Source: Apteryx mantelli (Eukaryota > Chordata > Aves > Apterygiformes > Apterygidae). Taken from it: 64,000 nt of DNA. Both the position numbers and the translations under genes were made by a program. Position 1 is the first letter of the stretch. Each line of letters begins with the position of its first letter. Shown here piece by piece: positions 39,155 to 51,600 of this stretch. Under the pieces are notes generated by a model. It was not told the origin of the DNA. It worked only from the letters and a program-made list of their open reading frames with translations, and ran no database searches. Where the stretch lies: NCBI RefSeq assembly GCF_036417845.1, contig NC_089980.1:48420501-48484500 (forward strand), written 5' to 3'.

Positions 39155-39610
39155 CTTTTATTGATTTCATAAATAGCAAGACAATGTCAACACTGAGCCA
39201 AACAAGCTATTGCACAGATTACTAAAGCACTGTGGTACATGTGTAATGGGGAATCGTAGATATGTGCCAATGGGACCACTGCTGGACTCCTTGTCTTGGG
39301 ATGGGACCAGTGAGAATGCTGTTGCTCCCCCCACTCCTGTGCAGGCCTGCGGGGAGCTCCCTGCACAGGAACAGCAACTAAGGAGGAACAGGAGTAAAAG
39401 GCTCTTGTGATCTCTAGTGATCATGTCCTGCGTCTTTCCCCATGTCTCTTTCCCTGTATACTCACTACATAGATACTCCCTTGACAGCATTTCAAATCCT
39501 CCTCCAGTTCTTCTAGTTTTCATCCTGTAGCATGTATCTTGTCCTCCAGTCTTTTAGTCATGTTTGTCATCTCCTGGGAATGATTTGTGAGATCAACAAG
39601 CTTTTTTATA
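39155..39610 (-). pseudogene. Possible second Harbinger ORF (Myb/SANT-type accessory protein) remnant, minus strand
   Basis: PIF/Harbinger elements usually carry a second gene for a Myb/SANT-like DNA-binding protein, and the two genes often face each other. Here the minus strand ends with an AATAAA (plus-strand TTTATT at 39157-39162) only about 40 bases beyond the plus-strand AATAAA of the transposase remnant. A 118-codon minus frame (39167-39523) ends at a stop just upstream of that signal. Immediately upstream, in another frame, TNHSQEMTNMTKRLEDKI resembles the short C-terminal coiled-coil of such proteins. No Myb motif itself could be found, so the assignment rests mostly on position and orientation. 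Confidence 0.4.
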
Positions 39611-42600
39611 TAGGCCATGCACAGTCAGAGGTTACCAGAACAGAGAAACCACACAGTTACACAGCATAACAATGTTTGCCAACTGCCAGCATAGATAAAA
39701 TGTTATTTTCCCTTAATTTTTTTCAGTTTTGGAATTTAATTGCTTTCTGCTCTTGCCATTGTGAGGAGAGCTTGAAAATGGAAAGGCATTTTTCCAGTTA
39801 AATCTCCTGGCAAAGCTTCTTGTACCATTGTGTTATGTGCCCTAATTTAACACTCCTTTTTAAGATGAATTTTACTGGGGATGTTCTGATGATGATGACT
39901 AGATGACATTATCCTTACATTTTTGTACAGATCTAATGCAATTCACTGGCTTTGTCACAACACCTGGTGCATTTCAGCAGTTTTTTTTTTTTCTTTTTCT
40001 ACATATGCTCTAATGCTCTTGATAGAAGTCAACATTCTGTGAATGCTGGGAAGAAACCAACAGGTGGGCCCCTTCTCCATGGAAAGACCCCTTGACAAAT
40101 TTTTACAATACAGTGTGATCCTCCATAAGTTCCTCTATGAGCTCTTTGGCATATGCCAACAACATTCAGAGAAAAGTGGGACATTCAGCCCAGGTAGTGC
40201 CAGAACAGCATAATAAGGCAGGCCCGTCCTTGTAGGATGGCAGAGGGAAGATCAATCACAGCACTTACTCAAGCTTGGATATACATCAGCATGACATTCT
40301 TACCTATTTTGCTTTCAGCTCCTAAAAAAACAGCAAAGTTCTTTCCAATTATTTTGATAGAAAAGATGGGGTAAATTGAAAAAAAAAAAGACATAGGGGC
40401 AGGGGTGAGAGGAAAGTAAAAAGCAGGAAGAAGGTGCAAAGCCAGGGAAAACAAGAGCAGAGAAAAGTGGGAAGGCTACTTAGAGATATATTAGCAGGCC
40501 CCATAGAGAATGAGACAGAAGCCAGTCAGAGGGAATAGAAGCCGCAGAAGAGGGCCGGGCTCTGCAAGAAGGCTCTCAAAGCAACAGAAAACACATCCCT
40601 ATAGACCATGGGGCTGACCCCCCTGTTCGTCTTTCTTCCCGTTCTCGTGGGGTCTTACAAATATCTGTGGAGTGTACGAGTAGCGTGGGTCCTCCCTCCC
40701 TACTCAGCAGGCAGCAGGTCTGCATGGAAAATAATCTGACAGTTGTATCACTAGTACTGCTAACTCAAGCAGCAAAGGCACGTTCATTTACTGTGGCTCT
40801 GTATACCCCAACTGTGCTGATGGCCTCTGCTTCAGCTATCTTAGCTCCACTTGAAAATGCTAGTCTTTTTCAGTGTTTAAGTTAGAATGTGATGCTTAAC
40901 TCAGTTTTTTTTTTTTTCTCAAAGGCTTCCAATAATAGTGTTTTAGTTCCAGTTTGGTTCCAGCTCCTATACCATCCTGTTCATTTAGTTCGTAATGCTA
41001 CCAGAAGCTATCTACTGGCTATGTGTATTAACTAAACTACAGCCGACCTATGTGGTTAGACATCTGGCTGGTGACTGAACAGCCAGTCTGTGTCTATGCC
41101 AGTCCAAGAAAAGTAGAAGTGTCTGTATTCAGTTCTGTCTTATAGCAAGAAAAAGGCATGGTTCATCCTGAATCAATGCAGCAGGCCCACAGGTCACTCA
41201 GTCATTCACTTCCAGTAACAATAAAGAACCAGGTAAATTCAGTGGGACTGACAGGATTTATACTAAAAGCATCATGTAGAAACACATATTTATAATCTCA
41301 GATATTTTGAATTATCTATGTATTTGTCAAAATAAGTGCTATTTTAATCTTTAAAAGAGGAATTCAGAATGTTTCTTCTGTCAGAAACTAAAACTGATCC
41401 AAAATCTTTCCTGGGTATACACTAGTTTAAGTGATGATTCTAGTTCTAGAAATTTATTTTAGTCCATTGGAATCCGTATTCCACTTCTTATTACAGTTAG
41501 ATATTTTTAGAGTTTTCATGAAGCGTAAGTAGACATTTGCTAATTTTCAGAAATGTATGAATTTTGTATGCTTGCCAAGATGTAGAACTTCTAAGTTACT
41601 GGACTTGGCATATGGTTTAGTGCAGGGAAGGCTGCTCCTATCCTGTCACTGACACCGAGTGAAAAAGCTCTCAGTTTGTTCTTGTTCTCTATGTTGGTCA
41701 GCATTTCAGCTATAGTTGCCCTCTAGTTTTGGCAGAATTGTGTTGATCTTATTCTAATTCTCTTAAAAGCCATAAATTTTGATTTTAGCTCTAGTTAATG
41801 ATAACAATACTACTTTTAAATTGAACAAATGCATGTGTACCATCAAGAGAATGGCAAATGCCACATTTCTGACACAGAGCCCAAATCCAAGTGCTCCCAA
41901 TCTGCAAGTCCCAGTCTCCAACCGTGGGGGGCACACAACTTAAAGAAAATGTCGCTAGAATACTCCCAAGTAGAGGTCATGTCCCCTGCTTCTCCACCAG
42001 CCATGTCAAGTCTCAGTGTGCTGTTGAGCTGTGTTGATTTTGGACCAGGCCCGTAAACTCACTGTGAGGGAGAGAGCAGCCTGATAGAGAGGCGATGGAG
42101 GGAAGACACAGACCCCATCACTGCATCCTGACAGGAGGCTTGGGAGGGAGGGCCACTCTGCTCTGTTCTGGCATTCAAGCAAGCTAAGCCTCTGGGGATG
42201 GGGGTTGGCCACCCTGTTTTACACAGGAGGAAATCTGCTTGAAGGGGGCAATGCGGCTTTAAAGCTACTACTCCAGAGATACAATTTTTAGTTCGTATGT
42301 TCCCCTCCCTCCTGTTTCTCCCCAGCTCTCCACTGCATTTTCTACAAGGCTGTGGGGGTTAGCGAGAGAAATCAGGCAGTGAACCTTACCCAGGGCTCTG
42401 CAGTAGGACTGCATGGGGTACAGACACAGCTGAGCTGGTGTCAGTGTGAGCTAGAAGGGCCCCTGCAAAGGTCAGGGTGGTTTATGTTCCCTAGATGGAT
42501 GGCAGGATAGATGGTGCCTCTGGGCATCCTCATGAGACATTCCCCAAGAGCACCCTAAAAAGGCAATGTAAGCAGTCAGTATAAGCTTAACATATACCTC

Positions 42601-43349
42601 TAGCTACAGCAGATCTTTTTCTTAGGCATGCTCAGCAGCTCCAGAAACGGTGCAACTAGAAAGGAACTGAATGCTCAGAGTATTAAACATACAGATTTCT
42701 ACTTCCTGTCCAATAGTCAGGGCAACCTGGCAAAAACCTGGCAAAAAAGAGGTAAATGGTATTATGGCCTCTCCATTACCATGTATGAACTTGCAGACCC
42801 ACATCATCTCCTTCATCACCATTGTGGCTGCATCCAAGAGCTAGCAGGTATTTTGTGGGCTATACTTAGTCTTCATGTGCTTTCAGCTGGAGTCATGCAA
42901 AAGGAAAACACTGAAATAGGAGAACTACCAGAGATGTTTAAAATGTAAGCGAGAACAATGACAAACTATTCCTAAGAGAATACTGCCATGGAATTTTAAA
43001 CTGACATGGGTAAAATTAAGGTATTATGTCTCAATAGCAGAGTCACAGAATCAGTATGGTGCATGTTTTTTAAGGTCAGGCCAGGAATATGTCAGCCTCA
43101 CAAACTGTGAAGTCAGAAATGCTTTATCACTGGTATAGTCGATTTTATTTCTTTGCTTTGTGCACCAAAGCACATGCACGTGCTGTGCCATGAAGCACTG
43201 CTGCCAATGACAAGCTCTTGCAGGGTTAATGATGCATACTTCCTTAGTTTAGTTCCTTGTGATCTATTTTAAGCAAGTAGCTCATAATATTGTAGTGTTG
43301 GAGAAGCTCATAATCCTGAAAACACCAACCTCCTTACAAACCAGGGGAT
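39611..43349. other. Intergenic sequence, no gene recognised
   Basis: This may contain further decayed parts of the Harbinger element at its start. Poly(T)/poly(A) tracts occur near 39,980, 40,380 and 40,905. The 106-codon frame at 42628-42948 has no recognisable domain and is overlapped by a minus frame. Near 43,037-43,080 there is a weak TCACAGAATCA phrase that could be an antisense CR1 3' terminus, too short to call. Confidence 0.5.
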
Positions 43350-43510
43350 TATGACTTAACACAGTGCTATATTTGCCATTTTACAAACCAGGGACTGAGG
43401 GAAAAAGTGACTGAGTAACTTGCTCAAAGCTACCTGGGGCGTTTATGGCAGACCTGAGAACTGACTGTAGATTTCCCAAGTGCTGGGTAAAATACTGAAC
43501 CATCCTTGCT
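43350..43510 (+). mobile_element. MIR-type SINE fragment, plus strand
   Basis: The run 'CCATTTTACAAACCAGGGAC ... CTGAGGGAAAAAGTGACTGA ... GTAACTTGCTCAAAGCTACC ... GCAGACCTGAGAACTGACTG ... CTTGCTC' follows the MIR consensus core and 3' part (CCATTTTACAGATGAGGAAA, ACTGAGGC..., TAACTTGCCCAAGGTCACAC, ...GCTCTTAACCA) in the same order. MIRs are ancient tRNA-derived SINEs shared by amniotes. Divergence is high, consistent with great age. Confidence 0.75.
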
Positions 43511-45087
43511 CTTGCTAAACTTCTATTGTCTGCCCAAGTATATAGTTAGGACAACAGCAAAGTCTGAAGAAACAATGTGAGAAAATACATATGTCCCCAA
43601 GGTCTTTTCTTGAATGGTACTGTTTAAACCTAACACAGAAGTGTAGCCAAGGACTAGTATAACATGTGCTTGAAATCTAAGAAAAGGCCACTTCCAAGCT
43701 TGCTGAAGTCAATGACAGTCTTTCCAAGTAACCTCAATGAACTTAAATGGTGCCCTAAGAACAGGGCATGTAGCAAACAGAGATTAAGAGTGTGTAGAAC
43801 AGAGGTGATGGTGATTAAAATATGAAAACTAAAGACATACATAGGAAAAAACCCACAGTGTTGGGTGTTATCTTACAGGTCAGAAAACAGCCATGTCACC
43901 TGTTTACCTTGTACTGAGGACCTCAGGACAGGTATTTCAAGCTTTCTGGTCTCATTCAGAAATATATTTAACCATATGCTCAGAACATGGAGGCATCTGT
44001 TCTGCCCCCATGTCACACACCTCTCCTTCCTCACATGTAGCTGCCTGCTGTTTGCTCAGTCCACATCCAAACTCCCGTGTGTCTCCCCTCCATTTCCTGC
44101 TGACATTTCAGATGCTGGGCTGCAGATCTTTAGCAGTAATGACAGAAATCTAAGCTGCCTTTTTCAGATTCCTGTACAAAGGTAATAAAAGGATATGGGT
44201 ATCTTTACCCAGATGGAGGGTTACCCAGAGTCTAACTGCCAGATGCAATTCATTCTCATTCTGCATGATACATTCATAAGGGTCTACCCGCTGCTCATTA
44301 TATTGCCAAGAGTGAAAGTCAGTAGAAATTGGCAAATAGTGATTCTCCAGCCAAGTTTTTAGAAGTCACAGCATAGAAACATGTGGTTTCCTGTTACTAG
44401 ATTAGTGCCAATACAGTGAGTGAGCCAAAATAAAAACAAACTGTGAGGACAACAAAATAGACCAAGAGGCAATTAGAGGTAAAATCAAGGAAACTGGCTT
44501 CCAGCAGACCAAGTAACACAAGACTGTGCTTTTCCAACTTCTGCATTGCACAATCTTTCCTGTCACCACTACCCTATTTAAATTAAGTGCATTCAATTAT
44601 TTAAAAGTAGGTATATAACCATAAGTTCCCATTTGTGTGCAACAATCCACCTGATTACTTGATCACATACCCTTTCTCAAATAATCCAGTACAATGTTAT
44701 CTTTACTGTTGCTGCAACCATCATTTCTAATTGAACCATTTACCCCAGTAAACCAGTTCCCAGTTCAAGTGACAACCTGAACTCTAAAGGCTGGGCTGGT
44801 AAATGTGTGTGTTGGTAGTTGCACTGGTGGCTTTGTGCCTGTGTTTACTTTCTCTGGCTTCTGCTGTAGAAACTCCTTGATGCTCCCCACATGACAGGCG
44901 GAGGTGGCTGGTACCACTGGCATACCACACTGTACCAGAGAGCATTTTGTTTCCAGACTGTATCCTGACTTCTTGAATGGCCACAGAAGTGTGCCATGTT
45001 TGTGGTATGAGCAGTACAGCTTTGCAAGGTAGTGTTTATAACCAGAAAAGAAGTGGATTTATTAGATCCAGCAACGGTTTCTTCATG
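43511..45087. other. Intergenic sequence, no gene recognised
   Basis: There is no exon, RNA gene or classified repeat. The two overlapping frames at 43,865-44,185 (106 and 86 codons) have no domain I recognise. Confidence 0.5.
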
Positions 45088-45640
45088 TTTTTCACAGACC
45101 CACAAATTTCAAGGCCAGAAATAATCTCTAACTCATCTTATCCAAGCTCCTAACAGAGGCCATTGTATTCTGTCCAACTACTCGTGTATTTAACTCAATA
45201 ATCATACTGACCTGAAGCATATCTTCTGGAAATGCAGCCAGTCTTAACTGGAAAGCATTAAGCAATGGGAATCAACTACTTCTCTTTGGCAGTTTACTCT
45301 GTGATAGACATCTCCAGTTTTAAAAATATATGATTGATTTCTATTTTGAATGTGGCTGGTTTTGAATTCCAGATATTGGGCTTTGTTACATATTTTTCTG
45401 ATAAATTAAAGAGTCCTTTAGTACCAAGTATTTTCTCTCAATGAAAGTACTTTTGCATGAATAGAGTCACCTCTCAATCTAAAGAAATAAGTAACTTTAA
45501 AATATTGCTATATGAATTTTTTCAGTCCAAGAGTCATTTTATAGCTCATTTCTGCACTTTTAAAATATCCTTTAATCATGTCAGTGACAGATTTAGAAAC
45601 AGAATTCTCCTTGTAACTGTCACCATCACTGATAAATACC
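45088..45640 (-). mobile_element. CR1 LINE fragment, minus strand (3' end)
   Basis: On the plus strand it reads as the reverse complement of a CR1 3' end of the older subfamily type: AAATTTCAAGGCCAGAAATA (45103), the AGCATATCTTCTGGAAATGC segment (45217), GGCAGTTTACTCTGTGA (45287), then GATAAATTAAAGAGTCC (45401) and GAGTCACCTCTCAATCTAAA (45463). The landmarks are in the expected order over about 550 bases. No coding capacity remains. Confidence 0.8.
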
Positions 45641-48600
45641 ATATGGCTTTAAGAGTGCTCAAGGTAATTCAGAGGAGGGTGAAGAGAGTTGAGAGGATGA
45701 AACTGGAACTGTACTCTGTTTCATGTGAGGTCAGGAAATGAAAGTCCTCATCTTACAGGATCTCCTGTTATGTCTTACCAAGAGAAAGCAAATTCATTTG
45801 AAACAGTTGTTTACACTCGTTTCAGAGAAAGAAACAAGGTGTTTGATCCTACATAGTTTGGTGAAGACCAAACTTTCAAAGGATGATAGGAAGGCAAAAA
45901 TCAACAAGGAAATATCCTGCCAGGTTGTAGGCAGGATACCTGTGTTCCAAGATTCAGCTTAACACATGGGGCATGAATGTCCCTAATGGCTCTGCAGAAG
46001 ATGGCACTGGAATGACAGGCAACCATAATTACTCTTCTTGCTCAGATACATGGTTCAAAGAGAAATTTCTCTTTCACTATTTGCACTCTCTGCAGATTTG
46101 GCTTACTAAATTATCAGTTGTCCTGTCTCTTAAACATAACAAACAATAATGTGTTGGTTTCATGACTATCAAATTTGTTTTAGAAACTGTTACTGGCTTC
46201 AGAATGATGTAGAAGAATCTAGTCTTTCATTAAAAATAAATGCATTCTCCTACCTTTGGCTGTGTCTATAATACTAAATTGGATGACCTGCTCCTGGGTG
46301 GTGGAGGACAACTGTTAAATTGCTAGAGTGGTCCCTGGCACAGCTTTGGCCTAGACCAAACAACACTCTGCTGGGATTCTCAGGCATGGTTTGGCAGATA
46401 GCATAAGCAAGGGACTGTTCCCAACAGACAGCTTGTGTGCAATTGCCCTGTTTTGGAGGATAGGAGAGTTTAATAGTACCAACCTAGGCAGTTTTGTGCC
46501 AGCTGGTCTCAGTGTTGGAAAACAGTCATGAGCATGGCTAATTTAACAATACAGTTTGCAAGTAACCTTTGAACATTTTTTGAGTGCAGACCAATGCAGA
46601 AGTAGATTCTGGAGTCTGCAGGCTGCCTGGAGTATCATCACAACGTGCAAACTGTCCCATTCCTCTCAACAGGCACCTAAAGCTATACGTGGGGATTGCA
46701 ATTCACATGCCAGTATTCTCAGCTGCTTCACTAATGGTTGTTTTGGCCCTGATTTAGAAGAGATTTACGCACTCACCCAAAATAAACAACTTTTACCCAT
46801 GATACAGCATTATCATCTTAATTTTATTGCAACTTTTACTTTAATTGAAGTCTGTCATAATGCCCTAATTGTTAGAGTCAAGAGATTATGTGTGGACTTT
46901 AGCTTCGTTCAAGTCTTCTAATCTTGGCACAGTAAACAATTGGAAACAGAAACCATGAAAGCTCAGCAATCTTTATATATAATGTGATTATATATACTGT
47001 GATTATTATCATTTGCATATAATTGTGTGATTTTAAGACAATCCTCAATGACTTTGGGGCACTGATTTTTTAATGCTCAAAGTGAATAGTACTGCTTGAG
47101 TTGGGTATGTGTTGGCTACATGGCATTAATGAATCAGGAGCTTTTACCAGGAATATTATGTGTCTTAGATATATTTGCCTCAATGCATTTTCCAAAAAAA
47201 ACCAAAACAACACACTGCAGGCATCAAAGGCCAACTTATCTAACTGAAACCCTGAGGCTATTGTTATCTGTCAGTCAAATATCTCTGAAGACCAATGGCC
47301 AATCAAGAGGAAATCCTTTATAAGGAATCTGGGAAGATAAATGTGGTCCTAAAGAGATCTTAAAGAGATGTGATTATTCCATTGACTACAGCAGGCCAGG
47401 TAATTGTGTAATGTGTAACTTTTGCAATTGCATTCTTTGTAGTGTCATACCTCTTAAAACTTCCCTACTTCTTAAAACAAAAATCAGTGGGAAAATGAAA
47501 ATGAACTGAAAGCATGAAGAAATGCATCCAGTTACTGAAATAAATGTATTAGTAACATTCAAACCATTAGCAAATAGTTTACTTGGTAACATTCATACCT
47601 CAATTTAAAAGAAATTGCCACAGAATTTAGAGCTGTCTTGCCATAGAGTAGCAATGGGCAGAACACTAATACCAGTGTACTATCACAATTCTGAGGGTTC
47701 GAGATTCTCTACAATACAAACAGATGACCACATAGTAATATTCATGACAGTGGTTTTGTACATCACATTGAATTACCCCAAGTAGCCCACTCTGCCTCTC
47801 TGTGAGTAAGGCCTAGGGCTGCTCTAGTTTCCCAAGCTCCCTATAGTTTTCTGGCATCTGAGGATTGCTGCAGTTCAAATCCCACCTGTGAATCCTCCTT
47901 AGTTATGGAGAACCTGCAGGAGATAATTTGGATACTGGAGTGGCTGAGAGAAGCCAAAGCAGACCTGCTGTCTTAGTGCGGTGCAAACAAGCAGACTGAG
48001 ACAGCACAGCCAGCTTGGAAGGTGTGTGCTTCTTGGTGAGAAAAGAAAACTCATGCTCCTTAGGAAGAGCTACAACTGCTAGATGTTTAGCAAGCCCCAA
48101 AACCTAAAGCATTAGTCAAATTTCATGTTTATGAACTTGCTGACAGTCATAAGAGCTCAGAAACCCAAATTTCCCTAACTTACCTAGTTGGAAGAAGACC
48201 CTACGCAGGCAAGTGAGGCACAAATATGTAATGGCAGGACTTTGGTACTCAGGGTATATACCTCAGCCAACTTCATATCAGGACACCAGCCCTATTCCAC
48301 CCAGGTTGTGTCCCCTTCTCAGGCTTTTTATTTCCATGGAGAAGAAACCTAGGTGCATGGGAGTTGGGGTACACTCTACATGGGTCCCCGATTTTAACAG
48401 AAAAGTGCCTAGGACTACCAGAGAAGACATCTGCTCTGCAATCCAACATAGCCTGAGAGTTTCCACAGGGTCCCACATCACTGAGTCGGGAGACATATGT
48501 GGGGGAAGCAACAACGATGATACAGTTGCAACCTCTGCCACTAAGTTTGGGCAGGAAAATGCAGCAGCATATGGGTTGCGCTACCTCACTTGTTACTTTC

Positions 48601-51600
48601 ATACATTACAGGTAGGGGAAAAAGTGCTAGAAATTATAAAGGCTGCCTGGCATTTCCCATTGTTAGGCCCCTTCTTAAACTGTTTATAACTTTACCAGCT
48701 TTAACCATATGGACTGCAACTTTCCAAGTTTCTTAAACTTCTTGGAAAATATCAGCCAACATTTCAACCATTTCTGGGAAGACAATAACTAAAAATGTTT
48801 AAAAAATAGTGACATTTTCTTTGAGCTGCTCTAGCACCCCCAAGCTTTGGAGAATCCGCATGAAATTTGGCAGGAGACGGCCTTTGTGTCTGGGACAGGC
48901 CAACAGACATGTCTTTGAAAATCTGTGGTTTATGATGATCAGGAGAAATTTGTTAGAGCGTTATAGCTAAATTCCCTGGAGATACTGTCTGAAACAACAA
49001 TGTCCCAGCTTCTGGTGAGCACAGAAACTGCAGTTCTGTGCTTTGTGAACTCAGTGCTTTACACCAGATATTAGATGAGGAAGATTCTCTTGTGCTCCTC
49101 AAGCTCCCCCTGCTTTTCATTCTATGATTTTCTGGCTCAATTTCAATGAGCTAGACAGTTAATTTGAGTGTTTCCTCATCTTGTAACATTCAGATGCTAG
49201 GATGTTTTAATACTAACAAACTGGAATGGGTGGGGCAGTGTGGGTGTAAAGATATTATCTGCCTTCTCTGCTGAAAGAACTGTGTTCTCAGAGATCAAAA
49301 TATGAAAACCAGACAACACAGTAAAAAATGTCACCAGATAAAATAAGATCAATTAAAGGAGAGAACTGGGGGCCTGATTCTGATCCCGTGGCTGATATAT
49401 ATTGATGCTGTTCAAGAGAACTTGAAGTGAAAGGAAAGTCAGCCTTGAAATTTTAAGCCTCTCCCTATTGTTTGTGGGCTTTTCTTTGATTGTCATAGTT
49501 TTTATTTTCATCCCAGTAACAATGCAAAACACTATTAAAAATAATTCGTTGCAAAACTCTGTGTGCACTAGGTTAAAGTTAATCCTGCAAGAGATTTATT
49601 CCTCCCTCTTCCTACACCCTGGTCTAATTTGCTGTCTCCCTAAAAACCTACCTTTACTATCTTTTCACTCAAACTGTACTTGCTTAAGTGAGTCTTTCTA
49701 GGCATTTGCCTAATGGTAAGTAAGCATACATAATGAAGTGTTATTAATCAACAGTTGATCACAGAGTTTATATAGAGCAAAGGTTTGCAGATGAGGCCTT
49801 CTTTGCAACTAGCACCGACTGTTCCCCCTCCCACAAATACTGTGTTTTCAGAATTGGCTTTCAATCAACTTCTGTTGGGATTTGGTGATTTTTTATAGTT
49901 TTCTAACATTCTTATACTTCCATCAGTGTTAGGAGGGCAAACAACAGCAGGTTATTCATTAAATTTCATAAGCCAAACTAGTGCACACTTCTGCAGGTCT
50001 AATCGCTTTTCCACACTTGCTTGCCCAAGTCACAGAACAAACCTTTAGAAATGTAGTTTTAGTAACCACTTGTAGTTTGTTTCCTACTTCTTTCACTGAA
50101 CCAACATCTGTGACCGAAGGAAAATGAAAATATTTTTCTCTTCTTTTCATCCACTGGATCTAACATGTGATACAACGTGACAGTAATCCAGCTTTGTATG
50201 TCAGTAGATGACAATTCCTGCCAAGCAGTGAAAGACTACTTGTGACTGGGAGGGAAATGTCTGTATCAGATTATGAACTGTGTTCTTGCAGGTTTACAAT
50301 TACATGAGGATAGCACAATAGAAAGGATGATGAGGGAATGAATAGTTTCTTATTCAGCACAGGGTACATATGGTGTAAAGCAAAGTGGCAACAGCAGCTG
50401 ATGGATGCCAATGTTTCTCAACTCCGGTGCAGCTGAATTCACATCAGCATTGAAAAGAGATTTGTTCAAAATTGCGCCAGTCCGCATTTACCTTCTGGGA
50501 GATCTAAGAAGCTACATTAGGCAACTGCTCATCTAATTGAGTATCGTCATAAATTCAGAAATTCAAAACTTAATCCTGCAGCTCTTCCTACAGATTATAC
50601 ATGTGCAAATGCAAGGGATTGCACAGCTGAAGGTACTTGCTACACCCAGCTCTATGTCCTCTTGGTAAAAGTGACAGATCATTTTTTACTTCCACTGTGC
50701 TCCAATTCTGGTTCAGGAGCTCTTTCAGGTAAGAAGCTACTCTGGGCTGCAAATCAAGAGGCAATCAAACAGAGCTCCCCTATTCCTACCCAGAGCTACC
50801 AGAGCAGGGACATACATGCTGTGATCAGAGGAGGCACAGACATGCCAGAAGAAGGCATGCTATGCTTTGGGAGTGCTCCACTCCAGCTATTCCGGGATTC
50901 TGCAATGGCCCGTAATGATTCTTGGTTGCCTCCTGAATTCAGGGGAGAGACCTATAGTAGTACAAAACCACCTTGATTTCCACCTATAATTTTCTTCTGA
51001 AAAGCCTCTTAAATCACAGACCTCTAGATTTATAAATAATGCCGTTTTTCTCTAGATGGTCTACTTATAAATTCCTACCTCTGCCATAACTCATTTTGTA
51101 CAACCCACAATTCAATTCTTCAGAAGAGTTGGATTTTTCCCTTCAAAGGTAAAACAAATCAAGAGTTCTCAAGTTTTATCAAATATGTAAACAGAACTTA
51201 GAATATCCTTTTTTTCCTCTCCCTTCAAATTAAGCAGCACTGCAAACACCTTTCTGTTCAAATATTTTTTTCAACAAATACACCCACTGAATTATTTACT
51301 GCTGAGACATAAAAAGCATTCTGAATATCTGTAAATTACCAGAGGACAAGAAGTCTCAATTACATGGACTGTGTTTTGTAGCTTGATTGAGCTGGCTTGA
51401 GACAATTTCAGAGCAAGATTCATCACTGCCTGATGCTCCTTTGGGCTAGTGAAACTGACATCTGCTTATGCACCCATGGGAAAAATAAAGCGTGGCTTAA
51501 AATAAAGTTTTAGTGGTTCTGTAGAAACCATGCCTTTTCAGCATGGCACCTTGCCATCTCAAAACCTGTTTACGCATACAAAGAACACTTCTGCAGCACT

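Noticed and set aside
42628-42948. 106-codon plus frame considered as an upstream part of the Harbinger transposase
   Set aside because: No DDE motif or transposase helix-turn-helix pattern was found, and it lies downstream of the C-terminal remnant in the wrong order.
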